A stretch of DNA of 64,000 nt from Desertimonas sp963786985 (lineage in GTDB: Bacteria; Actinomycetota; Acidimicrobiia; Acidimicrobiales; Ilumatobacteraceae). This document shows, piece by piece, positions 26,110 through 35,714 of the stretch; position 1 is the first letter of the stretch; each line of letters starts with the position of its first letter. The position numbers and the translations under genes were made by a program. The DNA is taken from assembly GCA_963786985.1 (NCBI GenBank), contig CAWBBL010000018.1:310001-374000 (forward strand), written 5' to 3'. The notes under the pieces were generated by a model, which made no database searches, was not told where the DNA came from, and saw nothing but the letters and a program-made list of their open reading frames with translations.

Positions 26110-26984
26110 CAGGTGAGCCCCGAGTGAGGCGAGCGGAGTCTCGTGTAGAGCAGGCCGATCACCAAGACGACGGCGGTCAGGATCACGGCCATCGCCGACC
26201 CGTAGCCCACCTCCTGGTTGCGGAACACGACCTTGACGAGGTACGTCGTCGGAATCTCGGTCGAGTTGTACGGGCCACCGTTGGTCAGCACGTAGAACAA
26301 GTCGAAGCTCTGGAAGCCACCGGTGATGCACAACAGCAGAGCGACCTCGACGGCGTGGCGGACCATCGGCACCTTGACGTGCCAGAACACGCGGAACCCG
26401 CCGGCCCCGTCGAGCTGGGCAGCCTCCAGCACCGACGTCGGGATCTGTTGGAAGGCGGCATAGAAGATCGCCATGTAGAACCCGGCAAAGACCCATCCGG
26501 ACACCACTGCAATGGCGATCAGAGCAGTGTCGGGGTCCCCGAGCCAGATGCGGGTCAACGAGTCGAGGCCAACTCGTCGCAGCCCGGCGTTGAGCAGTCC
26601 GATGTCCGGGTTGTAGACGAACGCCCACAGCACGGCGATCACCACCATCGGCAGCATCACCGGCACGAAGAAGGCCACCCGGAAGAACGTGCCCCCCTTC
26701 GCCCGTGCCGTCGAGCAGCCCGGCGAGCGCCATCCCGACCACGACCTCCAGCACGATCGTCATCGCGATGTAAATCGCGGCGTGGACGAACGATGACCGG
26801 AAGATCGGATCCTGGATGGCGCGCCGGTAGTTGAGCAGGCCGACGGCTCGAACGGTCCGAGGCCGTCCCATCGGAAGAAGCTGAACCGGGCCGTCAACCC
26901 GATCGGCACGAGCACGATGGCCCCGAACACCAGCAGCGCCGGAGCGATCAGCAAGTACGGCGTGGACCGGTGCCGGGCTCGCAT
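26109..26984 (-). pseudogene. ABC sugar transporter permease (MalF type), two frameshifts
   Basis: Three frames are needed. MRARHRSTPYLLIAPALLVFGAIVLVP and FRWDGLGPF lie in the first. AVGLLNYRRAIQDPIFRSSF to GMALAGLLDGT is in the second, after a missing base near 26850. FFRVAFFVPVMLPMVVIAVLW onward is in the third, after an extra base in the G6 tract near 26696 (C6 on the plus strand). The third part has the coupling motif SVLEAAQLDGAGGFRVFWHVKVP and is otherwise well conserved. Start ATG 26984 is 16 bp after the binding-protein stop. Two opposite indels in 160 bp suggest either local sequence error or recent decay. Confidence 0.8.
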
Positions 26985-27000
26985 CCTCAGCGACCCGTCG

Positions 27001-28285
27001 TCACTCCTCGAGTCGGGCCGCGGCCGACTCGGCGGCTTGGGCGGCGTCCGCCTGCCCACCGAGGACCTCGGCCTGGGCGCCGTAGAGGGCGTCGGCGACC
27101 CGCAGGTCATAGCCGGTGTCCGGCGGGGCGATCACCGTCGACGTCTCGTTGAGGTCGGCGGTCAGCCGGGTGAGCCGCTCGTCGATGTCATCGCGGTCCA
27201 TGGCGCCGCGGGCCATCGGCGTGCCGCCGGCCTCGACCATCTGCGCGGTGAACTCGGGAGTCGAGAACAGCGTGAGAAAGTCGATCGCCGCATCGGTGTG
27301 CTCGGAGTGGGCGTTGACGACGAATCCGGTGGCGACACCGATGACGCTGTCCTGCTCCTCCGCACCGTCGATCGCCGGAAGGTTGAAGTAGTCGAAGTTG
27401 AGCTCGGGCGCCTCTTCGATCGCCCATGACACGAGCCAGCTGCCGATCGGGTGCATCGCCGCCCGGCCCTGGAAGAACAGTTGGGCTCCCTCGTTGTCGT
27501 TGATCGCATTCACCGACTCGTTGACGCAGCCCTCGTCGACGAGCTGCTGCACGTACTCGAGCCCCTCGACCACCTCCGGAGCGTTCATCGGGAGCTCTTC
27601 ACGCATCATCGCGTCGTACGCCTCGGCCCCCATGACCCGCGACACGATGTGGCTGGCGAAGTTCCCGCCCGCCCAGAGGTCGAGGTTCCCGATCGCCATC
27701 GGGATCATTCCGGCGTCGGCGATCGTCGGGCACAGGGCCACGAACTCGTCCCACGTCGCCGGCACGCTGAGCCCGAGCTCGGCGAAGACGTCGACGTTGT
27801 ACCAGATCACGTTGGTGACGTCGGCGTTGGCCGGGATCATGACGATCTTGTCGTCGACCGTCATGCTGTTGAACGCGCTTTCGTCGAACAAGTCGCCGAG
27901 CTCCGTGTCGGCGACGGCGCTGGTGAGGTCGTGGGTGAAGCCCTGCTCGTAGCGCTCCTCGAGTCGGGCACCGGCCCACTCGAAGTAGACATCGGGCGGA
28001 TTGCCACTGCCCAACAGGTTGGGCAAGCCGATCGTCTGGTACAGGTCGTCGTCTTGGAAGTTGAACTCGACGGTGATTCCCTCGTGGGCCTCCTCGAACG
28101 CCGCCCCGGCGGCCTCCCACACGGCGATCTGCGCCTCGCCCGGCGAGCCCATCGCAACGCGGAGGGTGAACGACTCGTCGGAGCCGGCGCCGGCCCGACC
28201 TCCCGAGACGCCGGCCGCGGCTGCGGCGATGATGACCGGGGCGAGCAGCGCAGCGGCCCGCCTCGTGTGTTGTCGTACTGTTCAT
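27001..28285 (-). pseudogene. Extracellular sugar-binding protein, frameshift in signal peptide
   Basis: ATG 28285 follows an AAGGAG site and overlaps the GH84 stop (ATGA), but its frame (MNSTTTHEAG) soon runs into Arg-rich sequence. Removing one G at about 28258-28260 restores a signal peptide (AAALLAPVIIAAAAAGVSGG) and joins the mature SBP_bac_1 protein (VAMGSPGEAQIAVWEAAGAAFEE). As given, the mature part alone would start at a GTG or ATG inside the protein and would not be exported. The mature region is about 380 residues with no other lesion. It should bind the sugar released or trimmed by the GH84 enzyme. Confidence 0.82.
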
Positions 28286-29917
28286 GGCTGCTCCTTCTGT
28301 GGTTGTCCTGACAGAACGCGGTCGATCGTCATCTCGAGCAGTGAGCCGAACACCACGTGCGGTCGATGGGCCAGCTCGCCGGCCAGCCTGCGCAGTTCGG
28401 CGGTCGCGTCTGGGTCCGCCTCCCTGCGACCGCTGACGAGCGCAACAGCGGCGACGGCGTCGGCGCCGACGGCAAACTTGTCGAGCCACGGCCGCAGCTC
28501 ATCCTCCAGCCGTGTATTGAAGGCGTCCGCCGAGCGCAGCGTCGTCGCGGCACGAGCGAGTCGGTCGGCCGTGTCCCGGAGACGCGCCCGGGCAGCGCGC
28601 TCGTCGCCATGGGCGAGCTCGAACTCGAAGTGCTCGAGCTCGCGGCCCAGATCGATGGGGTCCGGCTCGGCCAGGCAGCTGCCGCGGACGGTGTCGGCGA
28701 AGCAGTGCAGCGCCCACTCGTCCGGCCCACCAACTTCGGCAAGAGCGCCGAGCCAGCTGCGCTCGGGGTCGTACTCCTCCGGGGACCAGAGGTAGTCGGC
28801 GATCGTCGCCAGAGCGATCTTCGACGCCTCGGTGTTCTCCATCGCGTTGGCCATCACCCCGGCGCTGAAGCGGTCGAGCAACGGATCGCGTCCACGGTAC
28901 GGCCCGAGGTGCGCTTCATGGATCATCGCCACGTCGTTGACCGGATAGTTGTCCCAGTACAGCGGCGGCCGCAGGGCACGACGCGAGAAGGTGACCGCCT
29001 CGGCGGCCGTGATCGCCGGCGCGCAGATCGCCCGCCCACTCCAGAACAGATCGACCTGACCGTCGAGCAACGAACCGAGGGTGACGAGGTACTCATCACC
29101 CTCACCGTGGTAGGTGGTCGGGCACACGACGAGGGGAATCGACCGGGCACTGAGCACATCGGCGACATCGTTCGACACCTCGGCGTGCGCCTCGGCCAAC
29201 GAGCGATGGGTGTCGATGTCAGCGGGATGCTGGAGACGGGAAGGGATGTCGTCGAAGAGCAGGGCGAGGTGATCCACACCGGCGTCGACGAGGCCGAGCA
29301 CCTTGGCAATCGAGCCGGGCGCGGTCGTCGGCGCTCGAGTACTGCATCGACAGTCCCGGCGACACGCCGACCATCGCCGTCACGTCGTTGTCGTGACAGC
29401 GGTCGATCATCGATCGCAGCGTGCGCAGGGCATCGGCGGTGTGCGGCTCTCGCCAGCGGTCGCGCAGGAACGGGTCGTCCTTCGGCGAGTACAAGAACGT
29501 GTTGAAGCGGTGGGCGGCGAGGAACTCGATGATGTCCAGCCGCTGCTCGTCGGACCACGGCTTCCCGTAGAAGCCCTCGATCACGCCGCGGATGCCGAAT
29601 GCGGGACCGTCGGCAACATCGCCTGGGGGTACGCCATCGCGGCGTCGACGAGCGAGATCGACCATCGCCCATCGCAGCCCGCGGCGCGAACTCGCCTCGA
29701 TGACCAGCCGTTCGGCATCGGTCGGATCGACGCTGGTGCGGAAGTGCTCGTCGCTCAGCCGGCGATGCACGACGTCGTAGGTCGGCCCGGAGACGGTGAC
29801 CACGTCGACGGCGATGCGCTCGCCCGGGGCAACTGCGGTGGCCAGGCCACTCTGGCGGGCCAGCTCGGCGAGCACCTCGACGCGGTAGCCAGTGCTACGC
29901 CACTCGATCGACGTCAC
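28282..29917 (-). pseudogene. GH84 family beta-N-acetylglucosaminidase (O-GlcNAcase-like), frameshifted
   Basis: The first frame holds RGVIEGFYGKPWS (about 110-122) and FLYSPKDDPFLRDRWREP, the GH84 substrate-binding strands. The second holds the catalytic aspartate pair in LLFDDIP and the later LYWDNYPVNDVAMIHE. One extra base at about 29308-29320 separates them: deleting it joins SSADDRARL to IAKVLGLVDAG. GH84 enzymes cleave terminal N-acetylglucosamine by substrate-assisted catalysis. No signal peptide is seen, so it probably acts in the cytoplasm on an imported glycan. GTG 29917 overlaps the SIS gene stop. Confidence 0.85.
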
Positions 29918-30682
29918 AACGATCTCACTCGCTCGCGGAACGGTGCGAGCACGGCCTCGTTGTGCTCGTCGCCGCCGATGACATTGCTGCTGGCGAGCAC
30001 ATCCGGCGGGAAGCCGCGGCCAGAGAGCAACTCGGCCGTCTCCGCAGTGATCGCGTTGACGATTGCCGCACCGGCCACGGTCGACGTTGCGCCAACCGCA
30101 TGATCGACGCCATCGACGACGATCGAGGCATCGCCGACAGCACCGCGGTTGTCAATGACGACGTCGGCGACGTCGAGCAGGCCGGCGGACCCGGCCGCGC
30201 CTCGCGTGACGCTCGCCGCGTGGGCCCGGCTGACGACGGCGATCACGCCGACTCCGGCACGCTTGGCACCGACGGCGACGACGTCGCACACGGCATTGCC
30301 ACCCGAGTTCGACGCCACGATCATCGCGTCGCCGGGGCTCCAGGCGAGTCCGGCCAGGACGTCCTCCCCCATCGCCGCGAGCCGCTCCAGCCGGGTGCTG
30401 TCGATCGCGCTCGAGGTGCAACATCAGCCGGTCGACGAGGATCGGGTTGACGGCAGCCAGCCCGCCGGCCCGGTAGAAGAGCTCCTCAGCGAGGATGTGC
30501 GAGTGACCCGTGCCGAACACGTGGACGAGGCCACCGCCGCCGATCGCCGTGGCGCACAGGTCGGCGGCTGAGCGGATCGAGTCAAGCTCCTCGGCGACGA
30601 TTCCGTCGAGCACGTCGATGGCGTTCCGCAGGTAACGCATCGCCGCAGATGGCGACCCACCGCCAGCTCGGCCGTTCACCAT
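29914..30682 (-). pseudogene. SIS-domain sugar isomerase-like protein (UPF0309 type), frameshifted
   Basis: The N-terminal half (MRYLRNAIDVLDGIVAEELDSI, then GGLVHVFGTGHSHILAEELFYRAGG) lies in one frame. The C-terminal half (SAIDSTRLERLAAMGEDVL, then SPGDAMIVASNSGGNAVCDVV) lies in another. One extra base at about 30405-30415 explains the switch. The SIS fold binds phosphosugars; this group is found with amino-sugar genes and may act on GlcNAc- or MurNAc-type phosphates. ATG 30682 starts 4 bp after the GntR stop. The stop overlaps the GH84 start. Overall length would be about 255 residues. Confidence 0.8.
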
Positions 30683-30686
30683 GTCA

Positions 30687-31503
30687 TCAACCGCGGCCCG
30701 CGGGAGCGCTGGGCGCGAAGGCGTTGGCGCTGAGCGTGATCTGCAGTTGATAGCGCGACCCGGCGTAGTAGTCGACCGCGGCCATCAGCGGGCGGCCGCG
30801 CTGATCGCGGTAGTGCATCCGAATGCGCAGACACGGGGCTGTGCTCGCCGATCCCCAGCGCCGACGCGACGGCGATGTCGGGAAGCACCGCGTCGATCGT
30901 GCTGGTCGCCTCGCCGGGGATGATCCCATACCGGTCGTTGAGCAGGGCGAACAACGACCCGTCGAGGGCCGTCTCGTCGAGGTCGGGTACCACGTCGACA
31001 GGGATCCAGTTCGTCTCCACGGCGATCGGCTGGCCGTCGGCAAGGCGCAGCCGGGTGAATCGATAGACCGGTTCGTCGTCGTCGACGCCGAGGCGGACGA
31101 TGGGATCTGCGCCGTAACGCTGCACGGCGAACTCCAGCAGTTGGTTCGACGGATCGTGTCCTCTGCTGCGCATGTCCTCCGTGAATGACGACAAACCGAG
31201 TGTCTTGGCGTACGGCGCTTCGACGACGAAGGTCCCCGCGCCGGGGCGGCGCTCGAGCTGCCCGGCCTTGATCAAGCTGCCGATCGCGTTGCGCACGGTC
31301 ATCCGCGCCACGCCCCAGTCACGCGCCAAGTCCCGCTCGCTCGGGATTCGCGTGCCCACCTGTGTTGTGGCCACCAGCTCGCCGAGCAGCCGCACGACCA
31401 TCGAGGACTTGCTCGTGACGGAAGCGTCGGTACCGACCGCCTTCGGTCCGACGCTTCCGTCACGTCCCGTTCCAGCAAGGTCCGCCGTTTGCCCGCCAGT
31501 CAT
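30687..31503 (-). pseudogene. GntR/HutC family regulator (DasR/NagR-like), frameshifted near the end
   Basis: The first frame carries a winged helix (about 33-95: GTRIPSERDLARDWGVARMTVRNAI) and most of a UTRA domain (ADPIVRLGVDDDEPVYRFTRLRLADG). At the C4 run near 30837-30841 one extra base breaks it. The restored end reads HSPCLRIRMHYRDQRGRPLMAAVDYY and stops at 30687. UTRA regulators of this type bind glucosamine-6-phosphate. The two DasR-type boxes upstream and the amino-sugar genes downstream support this. It leads the operon and probably represses it. ATG 31503 is the first start after the boxes. Confidence 0.83.
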
Positions 31504-31522
31504 GGCCCCACGACCATACCAG

Positions 31523-31538
31523 ACTGGTCTAGTCCGTA
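31523..31538. promoter_or_regulatory. DasR/NagR-type operator (dre box) 1
   Basis: ACTGGTCTAGTCCGTA matches 12 of 16 positions of the DasR consensus ACTGGTCTAGACCACT. The left half is perfect. It sits 20 bp before the gntR start and so probably mediates repression of the amino-sugar operon. Confidence 0.75.
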
Positions 31539-31578
31539 GAAACGTCAGCACGAGTCTTCCAGGTTGAATCCCTACCAC

Positions 31579-31594
31579 AGTGGTCTAGATTCGT
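31579..31594. promoter_or_regulatory. DasR/NagR-type operator (dre box) 2
   Basis: AGTGGTCTAGATTCGT shares the core TGGTCTAGA with the DasR consensus and lies 7 bp before the GNAT start on the other side of the intergenic region. The two boxes are 56 bp apart and can control both divergent units. Confidence 0.72.
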
Positions 31595-31600
31595 GAACCA

Positions 31601-32203
31601 ATGGGCGTATCGATCCGGGCGGTGAACGATGCCGACCTGGAAGCTGTCTACGACATCTGCCTGCGCACCGGAAACGCCGGGAACGACGCCAGCAGCCTGT
31701 ACCGCGACCCGACGCTGCTGGGCAGCATCTACGTCGGGCCCTACGTCATGTTGCCCGAGGGCCGCGGCTTCGTCGCCACCGACGACCGAGGCGTCGGTGG
31801 CTACGTGCTGGGGACGCTCGACACGCGCTCATTCGAGGAGGCCTGCGAGGCCCGCTGGTGGCCGGCGCTGCGGGCCCGCCACGCCGACCCCGGGCCCTCG
31901 CCGTCGACTCCGGACGACCAGCTGCGGGTCTTGCTTCATCGACCGGCCACCGCCCCGGACGAGATCGTGGAAGGTCATCGTGCCCACCTGCACATCGACT
32001 TGGATCCGCGCCTTCAGGGCATCGGTGTCGGCAGGCGACTGATCGACCGGTTGCTCGCCTGGATGGTGGAGGAAGGCGCGACCGGGGTCCACCTCGGGGT
32101 CGACCGGAACAACGAGCGGGCCGTCGGCTTCTACCGACACCTCGGGTTCGTCACGGTGCTCGACGTCGGCGACGCCCTCTACCTGGGGCGCGCCCTGCCG
32201 TAG
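31601..32203 (+). CDS. GNAT acetyltransferase related to the O-GlcNAcase HAT-like domain
   Basis: The 200-residue GNAT protein starts IRAVNDADLEAVYDICLRTGN. The acetyl-CoA loop lies in DPRLQGIGVGRRLIDRLL, and the end is GVHLGVDRNNERAVGFYRHLGF. The layout, including TPDDQLRVLLHRP and HLHIDLDP, resembles the stand-alone streptomycete acetyltransferase used as the structural model for the C-terminal domain of human O-GlcNAcase. Here it is divergent from a GH84 gene and shares its operator region. It may acetylate an amino sugar. ATG 31601 lies only 7 bp after box 2. Confidence 0.88.
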   Translation: MGVSIRAVNDADLEAVYDICLRTGNAGNDASSLYRDPTLLGSIYVGPYVMLPEGRGFVATDDRGVGGYVLGTLDTRSFEEACEARWWPALRARHADPGPSPSTPDDQLRVLLHRPATAPDEIVEGHRAHLHIDLDPRLQGIGVGRRLIDRLLAWMVEEGATGVHLGVDRNNERAVGFYRHLGFVTVLDVGDALYLGRALP

Positions 32204-32221
32204 CCGCGACCGTGCTCCTCG

Positions 32222-32983
32222 TCAGGTGGTCAACAGTCCCCCATCGACGGGCAACGTGACGCCGGTGACGTACGAACTGGCATCACTGGCGAGAAAGATG
32301 AGGGCGGCGCACAACTCGGCAGCTTCCCCTGGCCGACCGGCCGGCACTCGCCCGAGCTGCGAGGCGATGTAGCCAGCGGGGTACTTGGCGGTCATCTCCG
32401 AGACGAAGAACCCCGGAGCCAGGGCATTGACTCGAATCCCCTTGCGACCCGTCCACTGCTGGGCGAGGTCGCGAGTGAGGCCGATGATTGCCGCCTTGCT
32501 GCTGGCGTAGGCGGCCTGCGGCAGCCCGGCACTCGTCGAGCCGAGGACGCTGCCGATGTTGACGATGCTGCTGCCAGGCGACATCACCCGGCCACACGCC
32601 TGGGCCATCCAGTACGAGCCGTTGAGGTTGATGTCGATGACCTCACGGAACTGCTCGGGTGTCTCCCGCGTCGCCGGGTAGGCGGTGCCGATTCCGGCAT
32701 TGTTGACGAGCACGTCGACCTTGCCGAACTCGGCAATCGTCGCGGCGACGAGCCGGTCGCAGTCGGCGGGATCGGCGACGTCGGTCGTCACGGCGATCGA
32801 CCGCCGACCGGTTGATCCGATCAGCTGCGCAGTCTCGGCGAGCCGGTCGGCGCGCCGAGCACCGAGGGCGACGTCGGCGCCGGCGTCGGCCAGCGCCTGG
32901 GCGAAGGCCACACCGAGGCCGGAGGAGGCGCCGGTGACGATCGCCGCCTTGCCGTCGAGCCGGAACCGGTCGAGGATGCTCAT
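32222..32983 (-). CDS. Short-chain dehydrogenase/reductase
   Basis: The 253-residue enzyme has the SDR cofactor motif TGASSGLGVAF (about 18-28), NNAG (about 94), the catalytic Ser in the VLGSTSAG region and Y-x3-K in YASSKAA. It ends DGGLLTT as in gluconate/3-oxoacyl reductase types. It oxidises or reduces a sugar or keto acid with NAD(P). It converges on the GNAT gene (18-bp gap) but has its own promoter, so a link to amino-sugar use is only suggested by position. The substrate is unknown. Confidence 0.92.
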   Translation of the reverse strand: MSILDRFRLDGKAAIVTGASSGLGVAFAQALADAGADVALGARRADRLAETAQLIGSTGRRSIAVTTDVADPADCDRLVAATIAEFGKVDVLVNNAGIGTAYPATRETPEQFREVIDINLNGSYWMAQACGRVMSPGSSIVNIGSVLGSTSAGLPQAAYASSKAAIIGLTRDLAQQWTGRKGIRVNALAPGFFVSEMTAKYPAGYIASQLGRVPAGRPGEAAELCAALIFLASDASSYVTGVTLPVDGGLLTT

Positions 32984-33108
32984 CGCCGCAGTATTGCCCG
33001 CGTCACCACGAGCGTGCCCAACGTCACGAAGGCGGGCACCGGATCCGGGAATGACGCTGCGGTCCGCCCGGTTGGTGATCGACAGAGATCAACGTGGAGG
33101 ACACTGAC

Positions 33109-33324
33109 GTGAGGGAGTCGAACAACAACGTGCAGCACGGCGACGTGATCGAGTTCACGCTGCACGGTGAGCGTCGAACTGCCGAAGCCATGCTGCTGAC
33201 CGACGACGACCTCGTCCTCCTCGACCTGTTCGACGGGGACCGCCCGGCGTGGGCCGAGCTGTCCGCGCTGGAGGAGCTCGCCGTGTTCCGACCGGACACC
33301 GAGCCCGTCGTCTCCGCCGCCTGA
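33109..33324 (+). CDS. Small hypothetical protein
   Basis: This 71-residue acidic protein (NVQHGDVIEFTLHGERRTAEAMLLTDDD, then LLDLFDGDRPAWAELSALEELAVF) looks like one small beta-sheet domain. GTG 33109 has GTGGAGG 8 bp upstream; GTG 33094 is less likely because it overlaps that site. It stands alone between the SDR and a methyltransferase. Function unknown. Confidence 0.55.
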   Translation: MRESNNNVQHGDVIEFTLHGERRTAEAMLLTDDDLVLLDLFDGDRPAWAELSALEELAVFRPDTEPVVSAA

Positions 33325-33422
33325 TCGTCGGCGCAGATTGCGTCAGCCGAATGGCCGGAACCCGGCGTTCCGCGACGCAAACTGGATGAGCACATGCCGT
33401 CGAGCCGTGGCACGGTAGGCCG

Positions 33423-34157
33423 GTGCCCGAGAACCACTTCGACGAACCGGTCGCCGCGGGGTACGACGCGGCGACAGCGGCGATGTTCGATCCGGCGATC
33501 GTCGACCCGGCCGTCGACTTCCTGGCCGATCTCGCCGCCGATGGCTCCGCCCTCGAACTCGGGATCGGCACCGGCCGGCTGGCGTTGCCGCTCCGCGAGC
33601 GGGGCGTCCGAGTCCACGGGATCGACCTCTCGGCGGCGATGGTCCAACGGCTGCGCGACAAGCCTGGCGGCGAGCAGATCGGCGTGTCGCTCGGTGACTT
33701 CGCCACGACCACGGTCGACGGCGTGTTCAGCGTCGCCTACCTCGTGTTCAACACGATCATGAACCTGACGACCCAGGACGAGCAGGTCGCCTGCTTCCGC
33801 AACGTCGCCGCCCACCTCGAACCCGGGGGTTGCTTCGTCGTCGAGGTCGCGGTGCCCGACCTGCGACGGCTGCCGCCGGGCGAGACGGTCCGCGCCATCG
33901 CCGTCACCCCGACCTACGTCGGCTTCGACGAGTACACCGATGTCGTGAACCAGGTCGTGTACTCACACCACTACCGCCTCGTGGACGACCGGTGGGACGT
34001 CTTCTCGGCACCGTTCCGTTTCGTGTGGCCGGCCGAGCTCGATCTGATGGCGCGCCTCGCGGGGATGACGTTGCGCGAACGGTGGAGCGATTGGCACCGC
34101 CAACCATTCACCAGCGAGAGCACGTCCCACGTATCGGTCTGGGAGACACAGTCCTGA
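33423..34157 (+). CDS. Class I SAM-dependent methyltransferase
   Basis: The 244-residue protein has motif I ALELGIGTGRLALPL (about 41-55), VHGIDLSAAMV after it, and FSVAYLVFNTIMNLTTQDEQ as the motif IV region, followed by LEPGGCFVVEV. These fix the Rossmann methyltransferase fold with SAM binding. The acceptor is not predictable. GTG 33423 is the first start that gives the full fold. Neighbours are unrelated, so it may form its own unit. Confidence 0.9.
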   Translation: MPENHFDEPVAAGYDAATAAMFDPAIVDPAVDFLADLAADGSALELGIGTGRLALPLRERGVRVHGIDLSAAMVQRLRDKPGGEQIGVSLGDFATTTVDGVFSVAYLVFNTIMNLTTQDEQVACFRNVAAHLEPGGCFVVEVAVPDLRRLPPGETVRAIAVTPTYVGFDEYTDVVNQVVYSHHYRLVDDRWDVFSAPFRFVWPAELDLMARLAGMTLRERWSDWHRQPFTSESTSHVSVWETQS

Positions 34158-34196
34158 CGAGCGGTTGGACCCGGACCCACGCCGTACAGTCAGGCG

Positions 34197-35054
34197 GTGG
34201 CCGGTGCCGTCTTCGCTCGCGTTCGTTCGGTCGGTTCGCAACTCGGGCCGCGAACACGCGAGCACCACCTCACGTTGGTCGCCGCCGGCGTGGCGTTCTA
34301 CGCCTTCTTGGCGTTCGTACCTGCGCTGATCGCCTTCATCTCGATCTACGGTCTCGTCGCCGATCCGGACGACGTGACCGAACAGGTCGAGGACATCGCC
34401 TCGGCGCTGCCCACCGAGGTACAGGACTTCCTCGTGTTCCAGTTGACCTCGATCGCCGAGGCGAACCCCGCTGGCGTTTCGATCACCCTGCTGATCGCCA
34501 TCGTGGTCGCCCTCTGGAGCGCGTCCGGGGGGATGGCCGCGCTGATCACCGGCATCCACGTCGCCTACGAACGAGACGAGCCACGCAGCCTCGTCGCCAA
34601 GCGCGGCAAAGCGCTGCTGCTGACGATCGGGGCGATCGCGTTCATCGGCGTCGTGGTGTTCGTGATCGCGGCGGTCCCGCCCCTGTTGTCCGACGCCGGG
34701 CTGGGCTCAGCCGGCCGCGTCATCTTCGGCATCGTCCGCTGGCCGGTGCTGGCCGCCGTGATGATCACCGGGATCGGGCTGCTCTATCGAGTCGCGCTGG
34801 CCGACGGTCCCCACGGATGGTTCGGCATCGTGACGCCAGGAGCGGTCGTGGCGATGGTCGGCTGGCTGCTCGTGTCGGTCCTGTTCGCGGTGTACACCGC
34901 GACGTTCTCCAGCTACGCCGAGACCTACGGCGCCCTCGCCTCGATCGTGGTCGTCCTGCTCTGGCTGTGGTTGAGCTCGCTGCTCGTGCTCATCGGCGCC
35001 GAAGTCGACGGAGCCGACGGAGGCGACGGAGCCGACGGAGGCGACGAATCGTGA
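34197..35054 (+). CDS. YihY/BrkB family membrane protein
   Basis: The 285-residue protein has about six hydrophobic segments with the YihY pattern (HHLTLVAAGVAFYAFLAFVPALIAF; ALWSASGGMAALITGIHVAYERDEPR; YGALASIVVVLLWLWLSSLLVLIGAEVD). The family was once called ribonuclease BN, but a transport or envelope role is more likely. The C-terminus is a short tandem repeat (GADGGDGADGGDE) coded by repeated GACGGAGGC. GTG 34197 start. It overlaps the next gene by GTGA. Confidence 0.9.
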   Translation: MAGAVFARVRSVGSQLGPRTREHHLTLVAAGVAFYAFLAFVPALIAFISIYGLVADPDDVTEQVEDIASALPTEVQDFLVFQLTSIAEANPAGVSITLLIAIVVALWSASGGMAALITGIHVAYERDEPRSLVAKRGKALLLTIGAIAFIGVVVFVIAAVPPLLSDAGLGSAGRVIFGIVRWPVLAAVMITGIGLLYRVALADGPHGWFGIVTPGAVVAMVGWLLVSVLFAVYTATFSSYAETYGALASIVVVLLWLWLSSLLVLIGAEVDGADGGDGADGGDES

Positions 35055-35608
35055 CAACGAAGCAGTACGTGGCCTTGCTGCGGGGAATCAACGTCGGCGG
35101 CAAGAACAAGGTGCTGATGCCCGACCTCCGCGCGGTCTTCGAAGAACGCGGGTACGTCGCGGTCCGTACCTACATCCAGTCGGGCAACGTCCTGTTCGAG
35201 TCCGACTCCCCGTCGTCGTCCTTGGAGTCGGACATCGAGACGATGCTCGAGCGCCGCTTCCGTGTACCACTCGTCGTCGTCGTGCGGTCGCACAGCCAAC
35301 TGCGCAAGGTCGTCGGCGATGCTCCAGCAGGCTTCGGCAAGACGCCCGACACGTACCACTCCGACACCATCTTCCTGAGGGCGCCGTTGACCGCCAAGCA
35401 GGCGATGCGGATCGTCGAGCTGCGCGAGGACGTCGATCAGGCATGGCCGGGCCGAGGGGTCATCTACTTCTCGCGGGTGAGCGCGTTGCGGACGAAGAGC
35501 AGGATGAGCCGGATCGTCGGTACGCCGGAGTACAAGTTGATGACGATCAGGAGCTGGTCGACGACGACCAAGCTGCTCGATCTACTGGATGACCATCGCG
35601 ATCAGTGA
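35051..35608 (+). CDS. DUF1697 family protein
   Basis: The 185-residue protein begins with YVALLRGINVGGKNKVLMPDLRAVFE and YIQSGNVLFES, the DUF1697 signature. The family is widespread in soil bacteria and of unknown function. GTG 35051 overlaps the yihY stop, so the two are coupled. It ends EYKLMTIRSWSTTTKLLDLL, also typical. No catalytic residues are established. Confidence 0.92.
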   Translation: MTTKQYVALLRGINVGGKNKVLMPDLRAVFEERGYVAVRTYIQSGNVLFESDSPSSSLESDIETMLERRFRVPLVVVVRSHSQLRKVVGDAPAGFGKTPDTYHSDTIFLRAPLTAKQAMRIVELREDVDQAWPGRGVIYFSRVSALRTKSRMSRIVGTPEYKLMTIRSWSTTTKLLDLLDDHRDQ

Positions 35609-35714
35609 TCCTCGGCCAGGTTCGTCGGGCAACCTGTCGATTCTGGTGATCCCCATTCGTTGAGGAGATGTCTGGCTGGCACGGTGCCGGCGGCACATCA
35701 CGAAGGAGCGCACC

